Below are positions 16,962-25,537 of a stretch of 64,000 nt of DNA, piece by piece. Every line of letters begins with the position of its first letter. Position 1 is the first letter of the stretch. Position numbers and translations under genes: made by a program. Below the pieces are notes generated by a model. The model saw only the letters and a program-made list of their open reading frames with translations. It did not search any database and was not told the DNA's origin. The stretch comes from Bog-473 sp963838835. Its GTDB lineage: Bacteria; Actinomycetota; Acidimicrobiia; Acidimicrobiales; RAAP-2. The stretch is taken from positions 62,001 through 126,000 of the forward strand of contig CAWITA010000036.1 in assembly GCA_963838835.1 (NCBI GenBank). The letters are read 5' to 3'.

Positions 16962-17708
16962 CTAAGTGGTGACCGATCCGCCGTTGACCTGGATCGTCTG
17001 TCCTGTGACCCAAGCCGCCTCGTCGGAAGCGAGCCATACGCATGCTCCAGCCACGTCGGCCGGCGTTCCAGTCCGACCCACCGGAATAGCTCGCGCCAGA
17101 TGTGCCGTCACTTGAGGGCCCTCCGGAGATTCCATGAGGCCAATTGCCAGCGTGTTGGCGGTCACTCCCTGCGAGGCCACCTCGAGGGCCAGACTCCGAG
17201 TGAAAGCGATCCCTCCACCTTTACCGGCACTGTAAGGAGTGACACCGATCCCCACTCCGGCAGTGGCGGCGCCGGATGAGATCGTGATGATCCGGCCCCA
17301 GCCCCGCTCACACATTCCGCCGACGACTGCGGAGCAGCAGTGGAGGACTCCGTAGAGATTGACGCGGATCGGACCCTCCCAGAACTCAGGTTCCATATCG
17401 ATGAACTGGCGGACGAGCATCCGCTCCGTTGTCCCGCTGTTTCCAGCGTTATTGACCAGAATGTCGACCGGCGCTACTTGGGCTATCGCTGCGCGAGTGA
17501 GGGACAGATCAGTGACATCGAACGGCGCAGCAACCGCCTGGCCTCCGCTCGCTTCAATCTGCTCGACGACGGCCCGTGCTCGATCAGCCACAAGATCATT
17601 CACCGCGACTGTGGCACCTTGAGTAGCGAGCGCTCGGGCGATCTCCGCCCCGACACCTTGACCGGCACCTGTCACGAGAGCAACACGGCTATGCAGATCG
17701 AACATCAC
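16962..17708 (-). CDS. Short-chain dehydrogenase/reductase
   Basis: Classical SDR, 248 residues, with NAD(P) site TGAGQGVGAEIA near residue 13, NNAG near 87, catalytic Ser in ISSGAATAG near 143 and YSAGKGG near 157 (Tyr-x-x-x-Lys). A C-terminal VTGQTIQVNGGSVTT completes a normal fold. The start GTGATG at 17708/17705 overlaps the TGA of the acyl-CoA dehydrogenase gene upstream, so the two are translationally coupled. Role is probably oxidation of a 3-hydroxyacyl-CoA or alcohol in the acyl-CoA pathway encoded here; SDR substrate cannot be read from the sequence. An acidic residue after strand 2 (AVNDL) favours NAD over NADP. Confidence 0.92.
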   Translation of the reverse strand: MMFDLHSRVALVTGAGQGVGAEIARALATQGATVAVNDLVADRARAVVEQIEASGGQAVAAPFDVTDLSLTRAAIAQVAPVDILVNNAGNSGTTERMLVRQFIDMEPEFWEGPIRVNLYGVLHCCSAVVGGMCERGWGRIITISSGAATAGVGIGVTPYSAGKGGGIAFTRSLALEVASQGVTANTLAIGLMESPEGPQVTAHLARAIPVGRTGTPADVAGACVWLASDEAAWVTGQTIQVNGGSVTT

Positions 17709-18938
17709 GCCTGCTTTCGCGGCCCATGCGGGCTTCCCGGCCTACTCGGCGAGGTGTCCTCAGAGACTGGCTCCCTGGGCAACCCGAGGACCCGCTCTCC
17801 GAGGATGTTTCGTTGGATCTGGTCTGTGCCGCCACCTATCCGAATGGACCATTGTGACAGGAACTGTTGCTGCCAAAAGCCTTCGTCTGGGGCCGCCTCG
17901 ACTCCCAGCATTCCCGCTGGCCCCTCGAGCGCGACTAGCAAATCGGCCGTCACCGCCACGTGCCGCGAGTACGCGAGCTTCATTACCGAGCTCTCTGGGC
18001 CGGGCGTTCGCCCGTGGCTAAGCGCAGTCTGCGCCCGAAGACCGAGGTAGCGAAGCAACTCAAAACGGATGTATGTCGCCGCAATCTGCTGTCGATATCG
18101 GACGTTCCCGGCAGCTCGAGCGCTGAGCACCCGGAGATCGTCGAAGCGAATTCCTTCGCCGCTACCGATTGCCACACGCTCACTTTGAAGCGTCGTCTGT
18201 GCGACCTTCCATCCGTTGTCTACTTGCCCGACAACCTGATCGATGGGGATTCGAACATCGGTGAGAAACACTTCGTTGAAGTGGGCGACGCCGTCGATCT
18301 GGCGGAGAGGACGGATCTCGACGCCAGGCGCACTCAAATCGACAAGCAGGTACGAGATCCCGTATCGCTTGGGAGCGTCCCGATTCGTGCGCACGAGCAG
18401 GATGCCCCAGTGACTTTGGTGTGCAAGCGACGTCCACACCTTCTGCCCGTTCACGACCCAGCAATCACCGTCGAGTTCCGCTCGGGTCGTCAGACTGGCA
18501 AGGTCGGATCCTGCTCCTGGTTCGCTAAATAGTTGGCACCAGACCTCGTCACCTCGCAGCATCGGCCCGAGGAAGCGTTGCTTCTGCTTTTCTGAACCCC
18601 ACGCGATGAGGGTTGGCCCCACCATGCTGATGCCAACGGTGAGCGCACCGGTTGAGACCTCGAACTGAGACTGCTCTTGACCGAAGATGACCTGCTGCAT
18701 CGACGTGCCGCCACGTCCGCCGTACGCCTGCGGCGATGCCAGCCCAACCGCCCTCGAACAGTGTCCGCTGCCACGCTTGGCACGCGGCGACATGCGCTGC
18801 TTGTGCCTCAGGCGACGGATCCCGCCACCGGCTGCGTTGCGCAGATGAGCGGTTGCTGCGAAGCTCCGCATGCCCTTCGAGCCATGCCCGAGCATGAGCC
18901 CGAAACGATGCTTCTGCAGGTGTGTCGTCGATGTCCAT
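17705..18938 (-). CDS. Acyl-CoA dehydrogenase (frameshift near 18735)
   Basis: FAD-dependent acyl-CoA dehydrogenase introducing a C2-C3 double bond, about 410 residues. Start ATG at 18938 (MDIDDTPAEASFRAHARAWL); after WQRTLFEGGWAGIA the frame changes near 18735 and continues with PQAYGGRGGT, CQLFSEPGAGSDLASL (substrate/FAD motif), VVNGQKVWTS and the C-terminal GGGTDQIQRNILGERVLGLPRE. The catalytic Glu was not assigned. One base change restores a full-length protein. It is the first gene of a minus-strand pair with the coupled SDR. Its promoter region contains the 13-bp motif at 18960-18972 and faces the enoyl-CoA hydratase gene. Confidence 0.9.
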
Positions 18939-18959
18939 TGTAAATTCCTCGCACGAAAT

Positions 18960-18972
18960 ATAGCGTTGTTAT
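18960..18972 (-). promoter_or_regulatory. 13-bp putative operator, copy 1
   Basis: ATAACAACGCTAT on the minus strand, 22 bases upstream of the acyl-CoA dehydrogenase start. The identical 13-mer occurs on the plus strand at 19973-19985 before the SnoaL-like gene. It is an imperfect dyad (ATA...TAT ends) in an otherwise GC-rich sequence, as expected of a shared repressor site or promoter element. Confidence 0.5.
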
Positions 18973-19033
18973 TGCTAGGTTGCGCTGCGCTCGGGTGTCC
19001 GAAACACGGGCAACTCCGTCCGTCAAGGGCGCG

Positions 19034-19047
19034 GTTAGCAATAACCC
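19034..19047. promoter_or_regulatory. Palindrome in the divergent acd/ech promoter
   Basis: GGTTA-GCAA-TAACC, a perfect 5-bp dyad; its TAGCAATAAC is also the exact reverse complement of GTTATTGCTA at 18968-18977, next to operator copy 1. The two sites lie 58 bases apart between the divergent acyl-CoA dehydrogenase and enoyl-CoA hydratase genes, which suggests that one regulator contacts both. Confidence 0.4.
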
Positions 19048-19138
19048 AGGCTGGGATCTCGATCCACCTTGTACGGTCCGCGGTCAACGCAAACGGCCTT
19101 CAAGCAGCCTGGACATAGCTCGAGATGGGAGGACGAAC

Positions 19139-19933
19139 ATGGCAGTCGTCGAACTCGAACGGCCCGGTGCGGACATCGCACTCCTCCGGCTAAATCGGCC
19201 TGATCGCATGAACGCCATCAATTTTGAGCTCGTAGCAGACCTTCACAGCAAACTCGACGACATCGCGCTCGACGACACGTGCAAGGTAGTCATCGTGACG
19301 GGCAGCGAACGGGCCTTTTGCAGCGGACTAGACCTCAAGGATTGGGGCGAACTACCGCCCGTCGGCGGACACCCGAATCGGCCTGCCGGCTCCACTGGGC
19401 AGTCGTTCATGTCCTCGCTGACGGCTCATCTTCGGGAGACACCCCAGATCATCATCGCCTCGGTGAATGGACCTGCGTATGGCGGTGGGTTCGCCCTCAG
19501 CCTGGCCTGCGACCTACGACTCTCTGGGGCCTCAGCCTCGTTCTGTGCTGCGTTCATTCGGACTGGACTGACGGGGACCGATATTGGCATCAGTTATTTC
19601 TTGCCGCGTCTGATCGGAGCATCCCGTGCGTTCGATCTCATGGTGACCGGCCGAGCCATTAGTGCAGATAATGCTCTGCAGATGGGCATCGTCTCCCAGG
19701 TCTTCGCCGACGAAGAACTCGCCGAACGGACTCTCGAGATGGCACAGGGAATCGCCAGCTATACGGCAGCTGGCCTCCGTATGACGAAAGAGGCCATGTG
19801 GGCGAACCTCGACGCACCCAATCTCCAGGCGTGCCTTGCCCTCGAGAACCGCAACCAGGACCTGGCTGGTGCGAATCCCGAAGTCCAGGAGTACATGCGG
19901 AACTATCGAAATCGGGTCGGATCCCGCAGGTAA
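19139..19933 (+). CDS. Enoyl-CoA hydratase/isomerase (crotonase) family protein
   Basis: Crotonase-fold enzyme, 264 residues, of typical length. The oxyanion-hole segments are intact: SERAFCSGLDL near residue 59 and VNGPAYGGGFALSLACDLRL near 107. Position 134 onwards (TGLTGTDIGISYFLPRLIG) aligns to the region normally carrying a catalytic Glu, but no Glu is evident there, so it might act on a different substrate class than simple hydration. ATG at 19139 with GGGAGGA 6 bases upstream; longer upstream reading in the same frame (to 18980) overlaps promoter sequence and is rejected. Divergent from the acyl-CoA dehydrogenase-SDR pair, with which it forms a beta-oxidation set. Confidence 0.93.
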   Translation: MAVVELERPGADIALLRLNRPDRMNAINFELVADLHSKLDDIALDDTCKVVIVTGSERAFCSGLDLKDWGELPPVGGHPNRPAGSTGQSFMSSLTAHLRETPQIIIASVNGPAYGGGFALSLACDLRLSGASASFCAAFIRTGLTGTDIGISYFLPRLIGASRAFDLMVTGRAISADNALQMGIVSQVFADEELAERTLEMAQGIASYTAAGLRMTKEAMWANLDAPNLQACLALENRNQDLAGANPEVQEYMRNYRNRVGSRR

Positions 19934-19972
19934 GGCCCGGTTTTGGATGAGGCCACGCCAATCCCGGGGAGT

Positions 19973-19985
19973 ATAACAACGCTAT
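19973..19985 (+). promoter_or_regulatory. 13-bp putative operator, copy 2
   Basis: ATAACAACGCTAT, identical to the inverted copy at 18960-18972. It lies 211 bases before the SnoaL-like gene, just upstream of the -10-like TATGCT near 19990-20000. The two copies are about 1 kb apart at the two promoters of this small catabolic group. Confidence 0.5.
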
Positions 19986-20196
19986 TCGATATGCTATGCT
20001 GCCGATGCCAACGGGAGGCAGAGTCGTGCCCACCGCCCCCGGTGATGGCAGCGAAGGGAGAGGGACATGAAAGTTGTCGATGGTGCAATTCGTTCCGGAG
20101 CAATCCTCTTGTGTCCCCGGTCATCCCCCCCAACCGTCAAATCCCTGAGCTCATCAACAGCTCCCTCCCGTTGGCAACCGTTAGGGAGGTATCACC

Positions 20197-20664
20197 ATGA
20201 CCGCGTTTTGGGAAGTGCAGGAACTGATCAGTCGCTGGTGGTTCACTTATGACCAGGGTCTGTTCGAAGAGCTGGACTCGCTTTTGACGGACGATGTTTA
20301 CTTTACGGTCCGGAGCGATACCGGCAAAACCGAGTATGAGGAATTCGTTACTGCGAACGTTCATGGAAGATCGGACGTCATGATCTGGCAGGCGGAACAC
20401 CGCCTGGACAGTCCGTCGCCGTTGAGGCACAACGGGACCAATGTCCATCTGACTGGGAAGCGAGGAGACGACGACGAGTTCACGTCCTACATCTTCGTGA
20501 CCCAAATTGTCGAGGGCCAGGTCTCCAATCTCTCTACGGGCATCGTGACGGGTTCGGTCAGAAGTGAGGCGGGAACGCTGAAGATCTCTTCGCTGCATGT
20601 CGTGCTCGACACGGAATCCTCGCGGCCATTACGAGAGATCCGGGCTGCAGAGATTACGTCCTGA
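20197..20664 (+). CDS. SnoaL-like / NTF2-fold protein
   Basis: 155-residue protein of the NTF2-like superfamily (SnoaL-like polyketide cyclase, scytalone dehydratase and ring-hydroxylating dioxygenase beta-subunit relatives). The opening VQELISRWWFTYDQGLFEELDSLLTDD helix and the WQAEHRLDS and VTGSVRS strands are the usual signature of the fold. No alpha-subunit dioxygenase is nearby, so a small dehydratase or isomerase role on a CoA or cyclic intermediate is more likely; this is inference. ATG at 20197 with GGGAGG 5-10 bases upstream. It is separated by 12 bases from the following SDR and belongs to the same transcript. Confidence 0.85.
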   Translation: MTAFWEVQELISRWWFTYDQGLFEELDSLLTDDVYFTVRSDTGKTEYEEFVTANVHGRSDVMIWQAEHRLDSPSPLRHNGTNVHLTGKRGDDDEFTSYIFVTQIVEGQVSNLSTGIVTGSVRSEAGTLKISSLHVVLDTESSRPLREIRAAEITS

Positions 20665-20676
20665 GGCGAACCCTCC

Positions 20677-21447
20677 TTGCGAACAAACCTCTTTGACCTG
20701 ACCGGCCGAGTGGCCATCGTGACCGGCTCGACCAAGGGGATCGGACGCGGAATGGTCGAAGGCCTGGCGGCCGCAGGTGCCACTGTGGTGGTCTCCAGCC
20801 GCAAGCAAGACACCTGTGACCAAGTGGCGGCGGAGGTGGAGCAGGCTACAGGCTCGACCGCTTTGGGCATTGCGTGCCACGTCGGGGACTGGGACGCCGT
20901 CGGCACCTTCGTGGCCGACGTGCAGGCGCGACTGGGTCGGATCGACGTGCTGGTGAACAACGCTGGCATCAACCCCGCCCGGATCGGGGCAGCCGACATG
21001 ACCCTCGAGTTCTGGCGCAAGGTGTTCGCGGTCAACGTGGAAGGACCGCTACGAACCGGCCAGCTGGTGGCACCCATCATGCGCGAGCAGGGCGGCGGCA
21101 GTATCATTAACATCGCATCCATGGCGGGGTACTCGGGTGGCGCGAGTATCTGCGCCTACGCCTCATCCAAGGCGGCGCTCATCAACCTGACAAAGAGCCA
21201 GGCCCAGGAGTGGGCGACGTGGAAGGTGCGGGTCAACGTGCTCGCCCCGGGGCCGTTCATGAGCGAGATGATGGACGGTGGGGAGAAGACTGCTCCAGGC
21301 TTCATAGACATGGTGGCCTCAGGGACGCTCCAAAAGCGTGTGGCCGAGCCGTCGGAGATTGTCGGACCGGTCCTGTACCTGGCCAGCGACGCTTCGTCCT
21401 TTGTTACTGGCGACGAGATCTCGGTTAGCGGGGGCATGCAGAAGTAG
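20677..21447 (+). CDS. Short-chain dehydrogenase/reductase
   Basis: SDR of 256 residues: nucleotide site TGSTKGIGRGMVEG near residue 16, NNAGINPA near 92, Ser in INIASMAGYSGG near 145, YASSKAALINL near 161 and the closing VTGDEISVSGGMQK. It starts at TTG 20677, 12 bases after the SnoaL-like gene; no better start is seen between the two. A basic Arg after strand 2 (VVSSRKQ) suggests NADP preference. It closes the catabolic group whose promoter carries the 13-bp motif; right of its stop at 21447 the sequence turns into accessory DNA. Confidence 0.92.
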   Translation: MRTNLFDLTGRVAIVTGSTKGIGRGMVEGLAAAGATVVVSSRKQDTCDQVAAEVEQATGSTALGIACHVGDWDAVGTFVADVQARLGRIDVLVNNAGINPARIGAADMTLEFWRKVFAVNVEGPLRTGQLVAPIMREQGGGSIINIASMAGYSGGASICAYASSKAALINLTKSQAQEWATWKVRVNVLAPGPFMSEMMDGGEKTAPGFIDMVASGTLQKRVAEPSEIVGPVLYLASDASSFVTGDEISVSGGMQK

Positions 21448-21653
21448 CAGATTGAGAGATGTTCGTCGGCAAATACGTCGACGAAGGAGAGCCGGACCGA
21501 CCCGCACCGCCGATCGGGTCATGTCATGCTTCGATCTGGTCGCGCCGGTGTCGAAAGTCACTCGCCGACCGAGGTTTCCGGAGAGGCGGCGACGGTGCGC
21601 AGGTAGTAACACTCGGCGCGGGCCACCAACTTGGCGATGGAGAGCACCCGGGC

Positions 21654-21882
21654 TCAGCCGGGGTGTGGTTCTTCCCGGGCCTCGGCCGGGGTCTGGCCCA
21701 ACAAGGCCAGGAGGCCGATTGGGAACGAGGCGTCGGCAACCCAGGCAGATCACGGGCAGCTCGCCCCGGGCTACCAACTCGTAGGCGAAGGCCCGGGAGA
21801 TCCCGAGCAGCTCACCGGCCTCGGCGACGGTGTAGACGAGGCGATCGTCAGGTGTCTGTGGCGTCCGTATGGAGGTGGTCAT
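21654..21882 (-). CDS. Excisionase/AlpA-type helix-turn-helix protein (one frameshift)
   Basis: Small DNA-binding protein of the excisionase (MerR-like winged HTH) type. From ATG 21882: RLVYTVAEAGELLGISRAFAYELVARGELPVI is the family's recognition core. After RRLVP one extra A near 21728 moves the frame; in the shifted frame IGLLALLGQTPAEAREEPHPG ends at a TGA at 21654, giving about 76 residues, the usual size. Such proteins direct excision of integrative elements or regulate their genes. No integrase is visible within the window. Its start is immediately next to the three direct repeats at 21904-21936, which are candidate binding sites. It is a remnant or an error-split gene; I cannot distinguish these. 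Confidence 0.65.
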
Positions 21883-21903
21883 GGACGCCACGTTGGGCTG
21901 TGG

Positions 21904-21936
21904 ACGTCCACAAAAACGTCCACAGAAACGTCCACA
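21904..21936. repeat. Three iteron-like direct repeats, ACGTCCACA at 12-bp spacing
   Basis: ACGTCCACA occurs at 21904, 21916 and 21928, separated by AAA and GAA, so the period is 12 bp. The first overlaps the palindrome TGGACGTCCA (21901-21910), and a degenerate copy (GGACGCCA) lies at 21883-21890. They sit in the promoter region of the minus-strand HTH gene. The layout resembles excisionase or replication-initiator iterons. Confidence 0.65.
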
Positions 21937-22346
21937 GCTGGAATTTCTTCAAATCTTTCTGTCCCGCGCCGCGACGACCAGGGCGGTCAAGGGCGGCGAA
22001 GCCGAGGCGCCCGACGTGTCGGCGCTGTCCCTTGAGGGCCCGGGGAGTCACCCCTGATCACAATGGAAGTGGCTGGCCGGGAACCGGCCGGCCTGGATGC
22101 CCGATTCTCTGCCTGGCGACCCGGTCGCTCCCCGCCGGTAGGGCGCCGGCGGGCCAAAGGCGGCGGGCACCGACAGGTGCAAGTGTGTGTATCCATGTGG
22201 CCGCCTCTCATTGAGGGGCCTGCGCCTCCGTTTCGACCTCGTCGGGGGCGCGGTCAGAATCCAGTTCGCCCGCCGGGAGGGAGTCCCGCGGATGACCACG
22301 AGCCATACCCCGGAAAGGCGGTACAGCCCTCCGGTAGCTTGATCCG
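21937..22346. other. Gap before the helicase gene
   Basis: No supported gene. The sequence is GC-rich, low in coding signal, with inverted GGCCGGC-type segments near 22077-22095 and no clear promoter. It is probably the left junction zone of accessory DNA. Confidence 0.4.
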
Positions 22347-25307
22347 ATGACGATGCCAGGGCCGCCGGAACTTGGCCGAGGCGTTGTCGTGTTGCCCGGA
22401 ATGAGCCCTCCGGAGGCCTGGAACGGGTGCCCCACGATCTCCATTGACCCGGAGACCATCGCCCACCCGAGCGGTGCTATCGAAAGCCTGCAGCGAACCT
22501 GGTTCGATCGCCAGCCGATTGTGGTCGAGTTGGAGGTCGACTCCCAGGTGTTGTTCGATCGCGAGGCCTGTCAGCGGCCGGTCCATGACCTGAGGCCCGA
22601 TTTCGAGTTCACCCGGGAGCGCCTCCACTTCTTGGTCTGGGCGAACTCCTACGACGCTCGGAACGGAGACCCGATCTGGTGGCATGGGCGCAAGGCGGCC
22701 AGGCGATTCGCCGGTCAGGGCGTCAGGGAGACGGGTCCCGCCGACATCGAGCTCGCAAATGGGACTCCGCTCTACGTCGACGGTGGCCCGTTCGCCCCCT
22801 CTCCCCTGCCGAGCGGCGTCGGGATCGTCCATCGCTGGAACACCGAGGCGGGGTCGATCTCAGCGGTGGGCCTCCGCCCACCAGCCGCCGATCTCGCCCA
22901 AGACCAGCTGGCGGCCGTCAGCCACGGGAGGGGGGGCGCCCGGGTCATCGCGCCGGCGGGTTCGGGCAAGACCAGGGTCCTGACCGAGCGCCTCCGCCAC
23001 CTGATCGAGGACCGCGGGGTGGACCCCTCCACGGTGACGGCGCTTGCCTTCAACCGGAAGGCGGTGGACGAGCTGAAGGAACGATCCGGCGGCCCCGCGA
23101 CGCCACGTGGGCCCCACGTCCAGACGCTCAACAGCGTGGGCCTCTGGATCTGCAACGAGTACGGAGGGCGAGGACGCCTCCGCGTCCTGGAGGATCCGGC
23201 GGTTCGGGATCTCGTGCAGGAAGTCTTCGAGGTCCCACGTCAGGCGAACACCGACACGGTCGTCCCCTACACCGACGGACTGTCGGCCGTTCGGTTGGGC
23301 CTGACCTCGCCGGCCCAGGTCGAGAACGAGATCCCGGACGCCCAGGGTTTGGCGAAGGGATTCGACAGCTACCGGAGGGCGCTGGCGGAGGCTGGGGCCG
23401 TCGACTTCGACGAGCAGATCTACCGGGCGATCGAGATCCTTCTGCAGGACCCTGACGCCCGCGCCGCCGTGCAGAACCGCAGTCGGCATCTCCTCGTCGA
23501 CGAGTTCCAGGACCTCAACGCCGCCCACATGCTCCTGATCCGGTTGCTGTGCGCCCCGGCGTACAACTGCTTTGGCGTCGGCGACGACGACCAGGTCATC
23601 TACGGCTACTCCGGAGCCACTCCCGAGTACCTGATCAACTTCAAGGAGTACTTCCCCGGGGCACACCACTACGCACTCGAGGTCAACTACCGGTGCCCGC
23701 CAGCTGTGGTGGGCGCAGCGACGAACGTCTTGTCCTACAACAAGAACCGGATCGCCAAGACCATCAGGACTCCGCCTGATCGCCGAAACGACGTCCCCGA
23801 TTACGACCCACTCATCGAAGGTCAGGGACCGGTGGCCGTGGTCAGGGCGCCAGCCGACCAGCTCCCGACCAGCGCGGTCAGCACGATCTTGAGCTGGATC
23901 AGCGGCGGGGTTCCACTCGAAGAGATCGCGGTGCTGTCCCGGGTGAACTCGACACTGCTCCCGATCCAGCTCGCACTCACCGAAGCCGGGATCCCGTGCA
24001 CCGCCCCCCTCGATCGGAGGGCGCTCGAGCGAACGGGTATCCGGACCGCTCTCGCCTACCTGCGCATGGGTCTGGCCCCCGAAGCGTTGCGTCGTGACGA
24101 TGTCCTCCAGACCATACGACGGCCCTCTCGGGGGATCGCCCGCAACGTGGTGGAGATGGCCACCAAGCGTCAGATCGCGTCGGTGGCGGAGATCAGGCTC
24201 CTCGCGAAGGCTCTCTCGGGTGGAGACGTCCCCAAGTTGATGGCGTATACCGATGCCCTCGACTCTGTCTCCGCAGCTTGCCGGATCTCGTCTGGAGCTG
24301 CGTTGCGGGCCATTCGAATCCAGGTGGGCCTGGGCGAGACGATGGACGTCTTGGACTCGTCCCGGGGAGAAGCCGATCGATCGACCCACGCCGATGACCT
24401 CGTCGCCTTGGAGGCCGTGGCGGCGCTCCACCCTGACGCGGCCTCCTTCGAGCCGTGGCTTCGCGATCTGCTGGCACGGCGGCCAGTCAGCGGACCGGCT
24501 GTGCTGCTGTCGACGATCCACAAGATCAAGGGCCGAGAATGGGAGCACGTGATCGTCTATGGCGCATCGCAAGGGCTGCTCCCCCACCGCTTGAGCGAGG
24601 ACGAGGAGGGAGAACGGCGCGTCTTCCACGTTGCCCTGACCCGTGCCATCCGTCAGGTGGTCTTGTTGGCTGATGCCGAGGCTTGCTCGCCCTTCGTGAC
24701 CGAGCTCGATGGCAGCCGACCTCGTGGTCCGATCGTCGGCGCCGCCAGGGCGGGCCGCAATCTCGAGCGGGCGCTCCTCAGCCCGTCGGCCGCCTCGACG
24801 GGCACTTCTCGTGCTCGTGTGCACCCAGGCCGCCGTGGCGCCGGTGGGGGTGAGCAAGGCCGTAAACGACCGGCCAGGCCGACGCCGGAGGTGCAGGCGG
24901 CAGTGGGGCTTGCGCTGGACTACGCCGGCCATTCCGGGACGGTGGTTGACCTTTCCGAGTCGGAGGCTGTACTCCATGTGGGTGCCGCACGACTGAAGGT
25001 GGTATTCGGATCCGAGGTTCGGGTGCAGGGAGCCACTGTGGTCTTGACTGGACCAGGCGAGACCAAGAAGGTCGAGAGCTCAGCAGAACCTTATGAGAGC
25101 GCTCTTCGGGAATGGCGGTCAGGGGCGGCGAAGCGGGCGTCTGTACCGGCGTATGTCGTACTGAACGACAGCGAATTGGTAGGCATCGCGGCACGTCAGC
25201 CCCGGACGCTCGCCGAGCTGGCTCAGTGCAAAGGCATTGGGCCCAACCGGTTGGATCGCTGGGGTGACGAAATGCTGGCGGCGCTGAACGCAGCTGACGG
25301 GGATTGA
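22347..25307 (+). CDS. UvrD/Rep-family (SF1A) DNA helicase with HRDC domain
   Basis: 986-residue ATP-dependent 3'-5' DNA helicase. After an N-terminal ~185-residue extension of no recognised fold, the helicase core shows the Q motif region (LAQDQLAAV), Walker A APAGSGKTRVL at ~203, LAFNRKAVDELKER (Ia), Walker B/II VDEFQDLN at ~385, GDDDQVIYGYSGA (III) at ~412, LEVNYRCP (IV), LSTIHKIKGREWEHV (V) at ~712 and FHVALTRAIRQV (VI) at ~755. Residues ~918-983 form an HRDC domain (LAELAQCKGIGPNRLDRWG), as in mycobacterial UvrD2-type helicases. The frame is fully intact in spite of indel-rich regions elsewhere. It has no operon partner; DNA repair or element maintenance are both possible. Confidence 0.93.
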   Translation: MTMPGPPELGRGVVVLPGMSPPEAWNGCPTISIDPETIAHPSGAIESLQRTWFDRQPIVVELEVDSQVLFDREACQRPVHDLRPDFEFTRERLHFLVWANSYDARNGDPIWWHGRKAARRFAGQGVRETGPADIELANGTPLYVDGGPFAPSPLPSGVGIVHRWNTEAGSISAVGLRPPAADLAQDQLAAVSHGRGGARVIAPAGSGKTRVLTERLRHLIEDRGVDPSTVTALAFNRKAVDELKERSGGPATPRGPHVQTLNSVGLWICNEYGGRGRLRVLEDPAVRDLVQEVFEVPRQANTDTVVPYTDGLSAVRLGLTSPAQVENEIPDAQGLAKGFDSYRRALAEAGAVDFDEQIYRAIEILLQDPDARAAVQNRSRHLLVDEFQDLNAAHMLLIRLLCAPAYNCFGVGDDDQVIYGYSGATPEYLINFKEYFPGAHHYALEVNYRCPPAVVGAATNVLSYNKNRIAKTIRTPPDRRNDVPDYDPLIEGQGPVAVVRAPADQLPTSAVSTILSWISGGVPLEEIAVLSRVNSTLLPIQLALTEAGIPCTAPLDRRALERTGIRTALAYLRMGLAPEALRRDDVLQTIRRPSRGIARNVVEMATKRQIASVAEIRLLAKALSGGDVPKLMAYTDALDSVSAACRISSGAALRAIRIQVGLGETMDVLDSSRGEADRSTHADDLVALEAVAALHPDAASFEPWLRDLLARRPVSGPAVLLSTIHKIKGREWEHVIVYGASQGLLPHRLSEDEEGERRVFHVALTRAIRQVVLLADAEACSPFVTELDGSRPRGPIVGAARAGRNLERALLSPSAASTGTSRARVHPGRRGAGGGEQGRKRPARPTPEVQAAVGLALDYAGHSGTVVDLSESEAVLHVGAARLKVVFGSEVRVQGATVVLTGPGETKKVESSAEPYESALREWRSGAAKRASVPAYVVLNDSELVGIAARQPRTLAELAQCKGIGPNRLDRWGDEMLAALNAADGD

Positions 25308-25484
25308 ATCGACCGGCGAGCCGCACGCGGCCCGGAAGCCGGACGGCAGCAACCCAGAGCGTCGAATCCCCATTATCCGCCCCACTATCTCAGCGATACT
25401 GGGTCGCGATACCCTTTATTCCATGGACGGGGCGTGGACGTAATAGTAGGTCACTGGACGGAAGGGCACTCCCTGGACTCCTCG

Positions 25485-25537
25485 GCATCGGACTCTTAAT
25501 CCGCAGGTTTCGGGTTCAAATCCCGAGGGGCGCACCA
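25485..25537 (+). tRNA. 3' half of tRNA-Lys(CTT), likely attachment half-site
   Basis: The sequence folds as the 3' part of a tRNA: anticodon loop CT-CTT-AA (25493-25499, anticodon CTT, Lys) with 4 of 5 stem pairs, 5-base variable loop, a perfect T-arm TCGGG/CCCGA with TTCAAAT loop (25510-25526), acceptor strand GGGGCGC (25527-25533), discriminator A and encoded CCA. The matching 5' acceptor GCGCCCC and a D-arm are absent upstream, so it cannot give a complete tRNA. Tyrosine integrases commonly leave such 3'-half duplications; an intact copy is not in this window. Confidence 0.6.

Noticed and set aside
22860..24977. A 705-codon open frame on the minus strand
   Set aside because: It lies entirely opposite the helicase, whose motifs are all intact; the frame is a by-product of high GC and has no recognisable domain.
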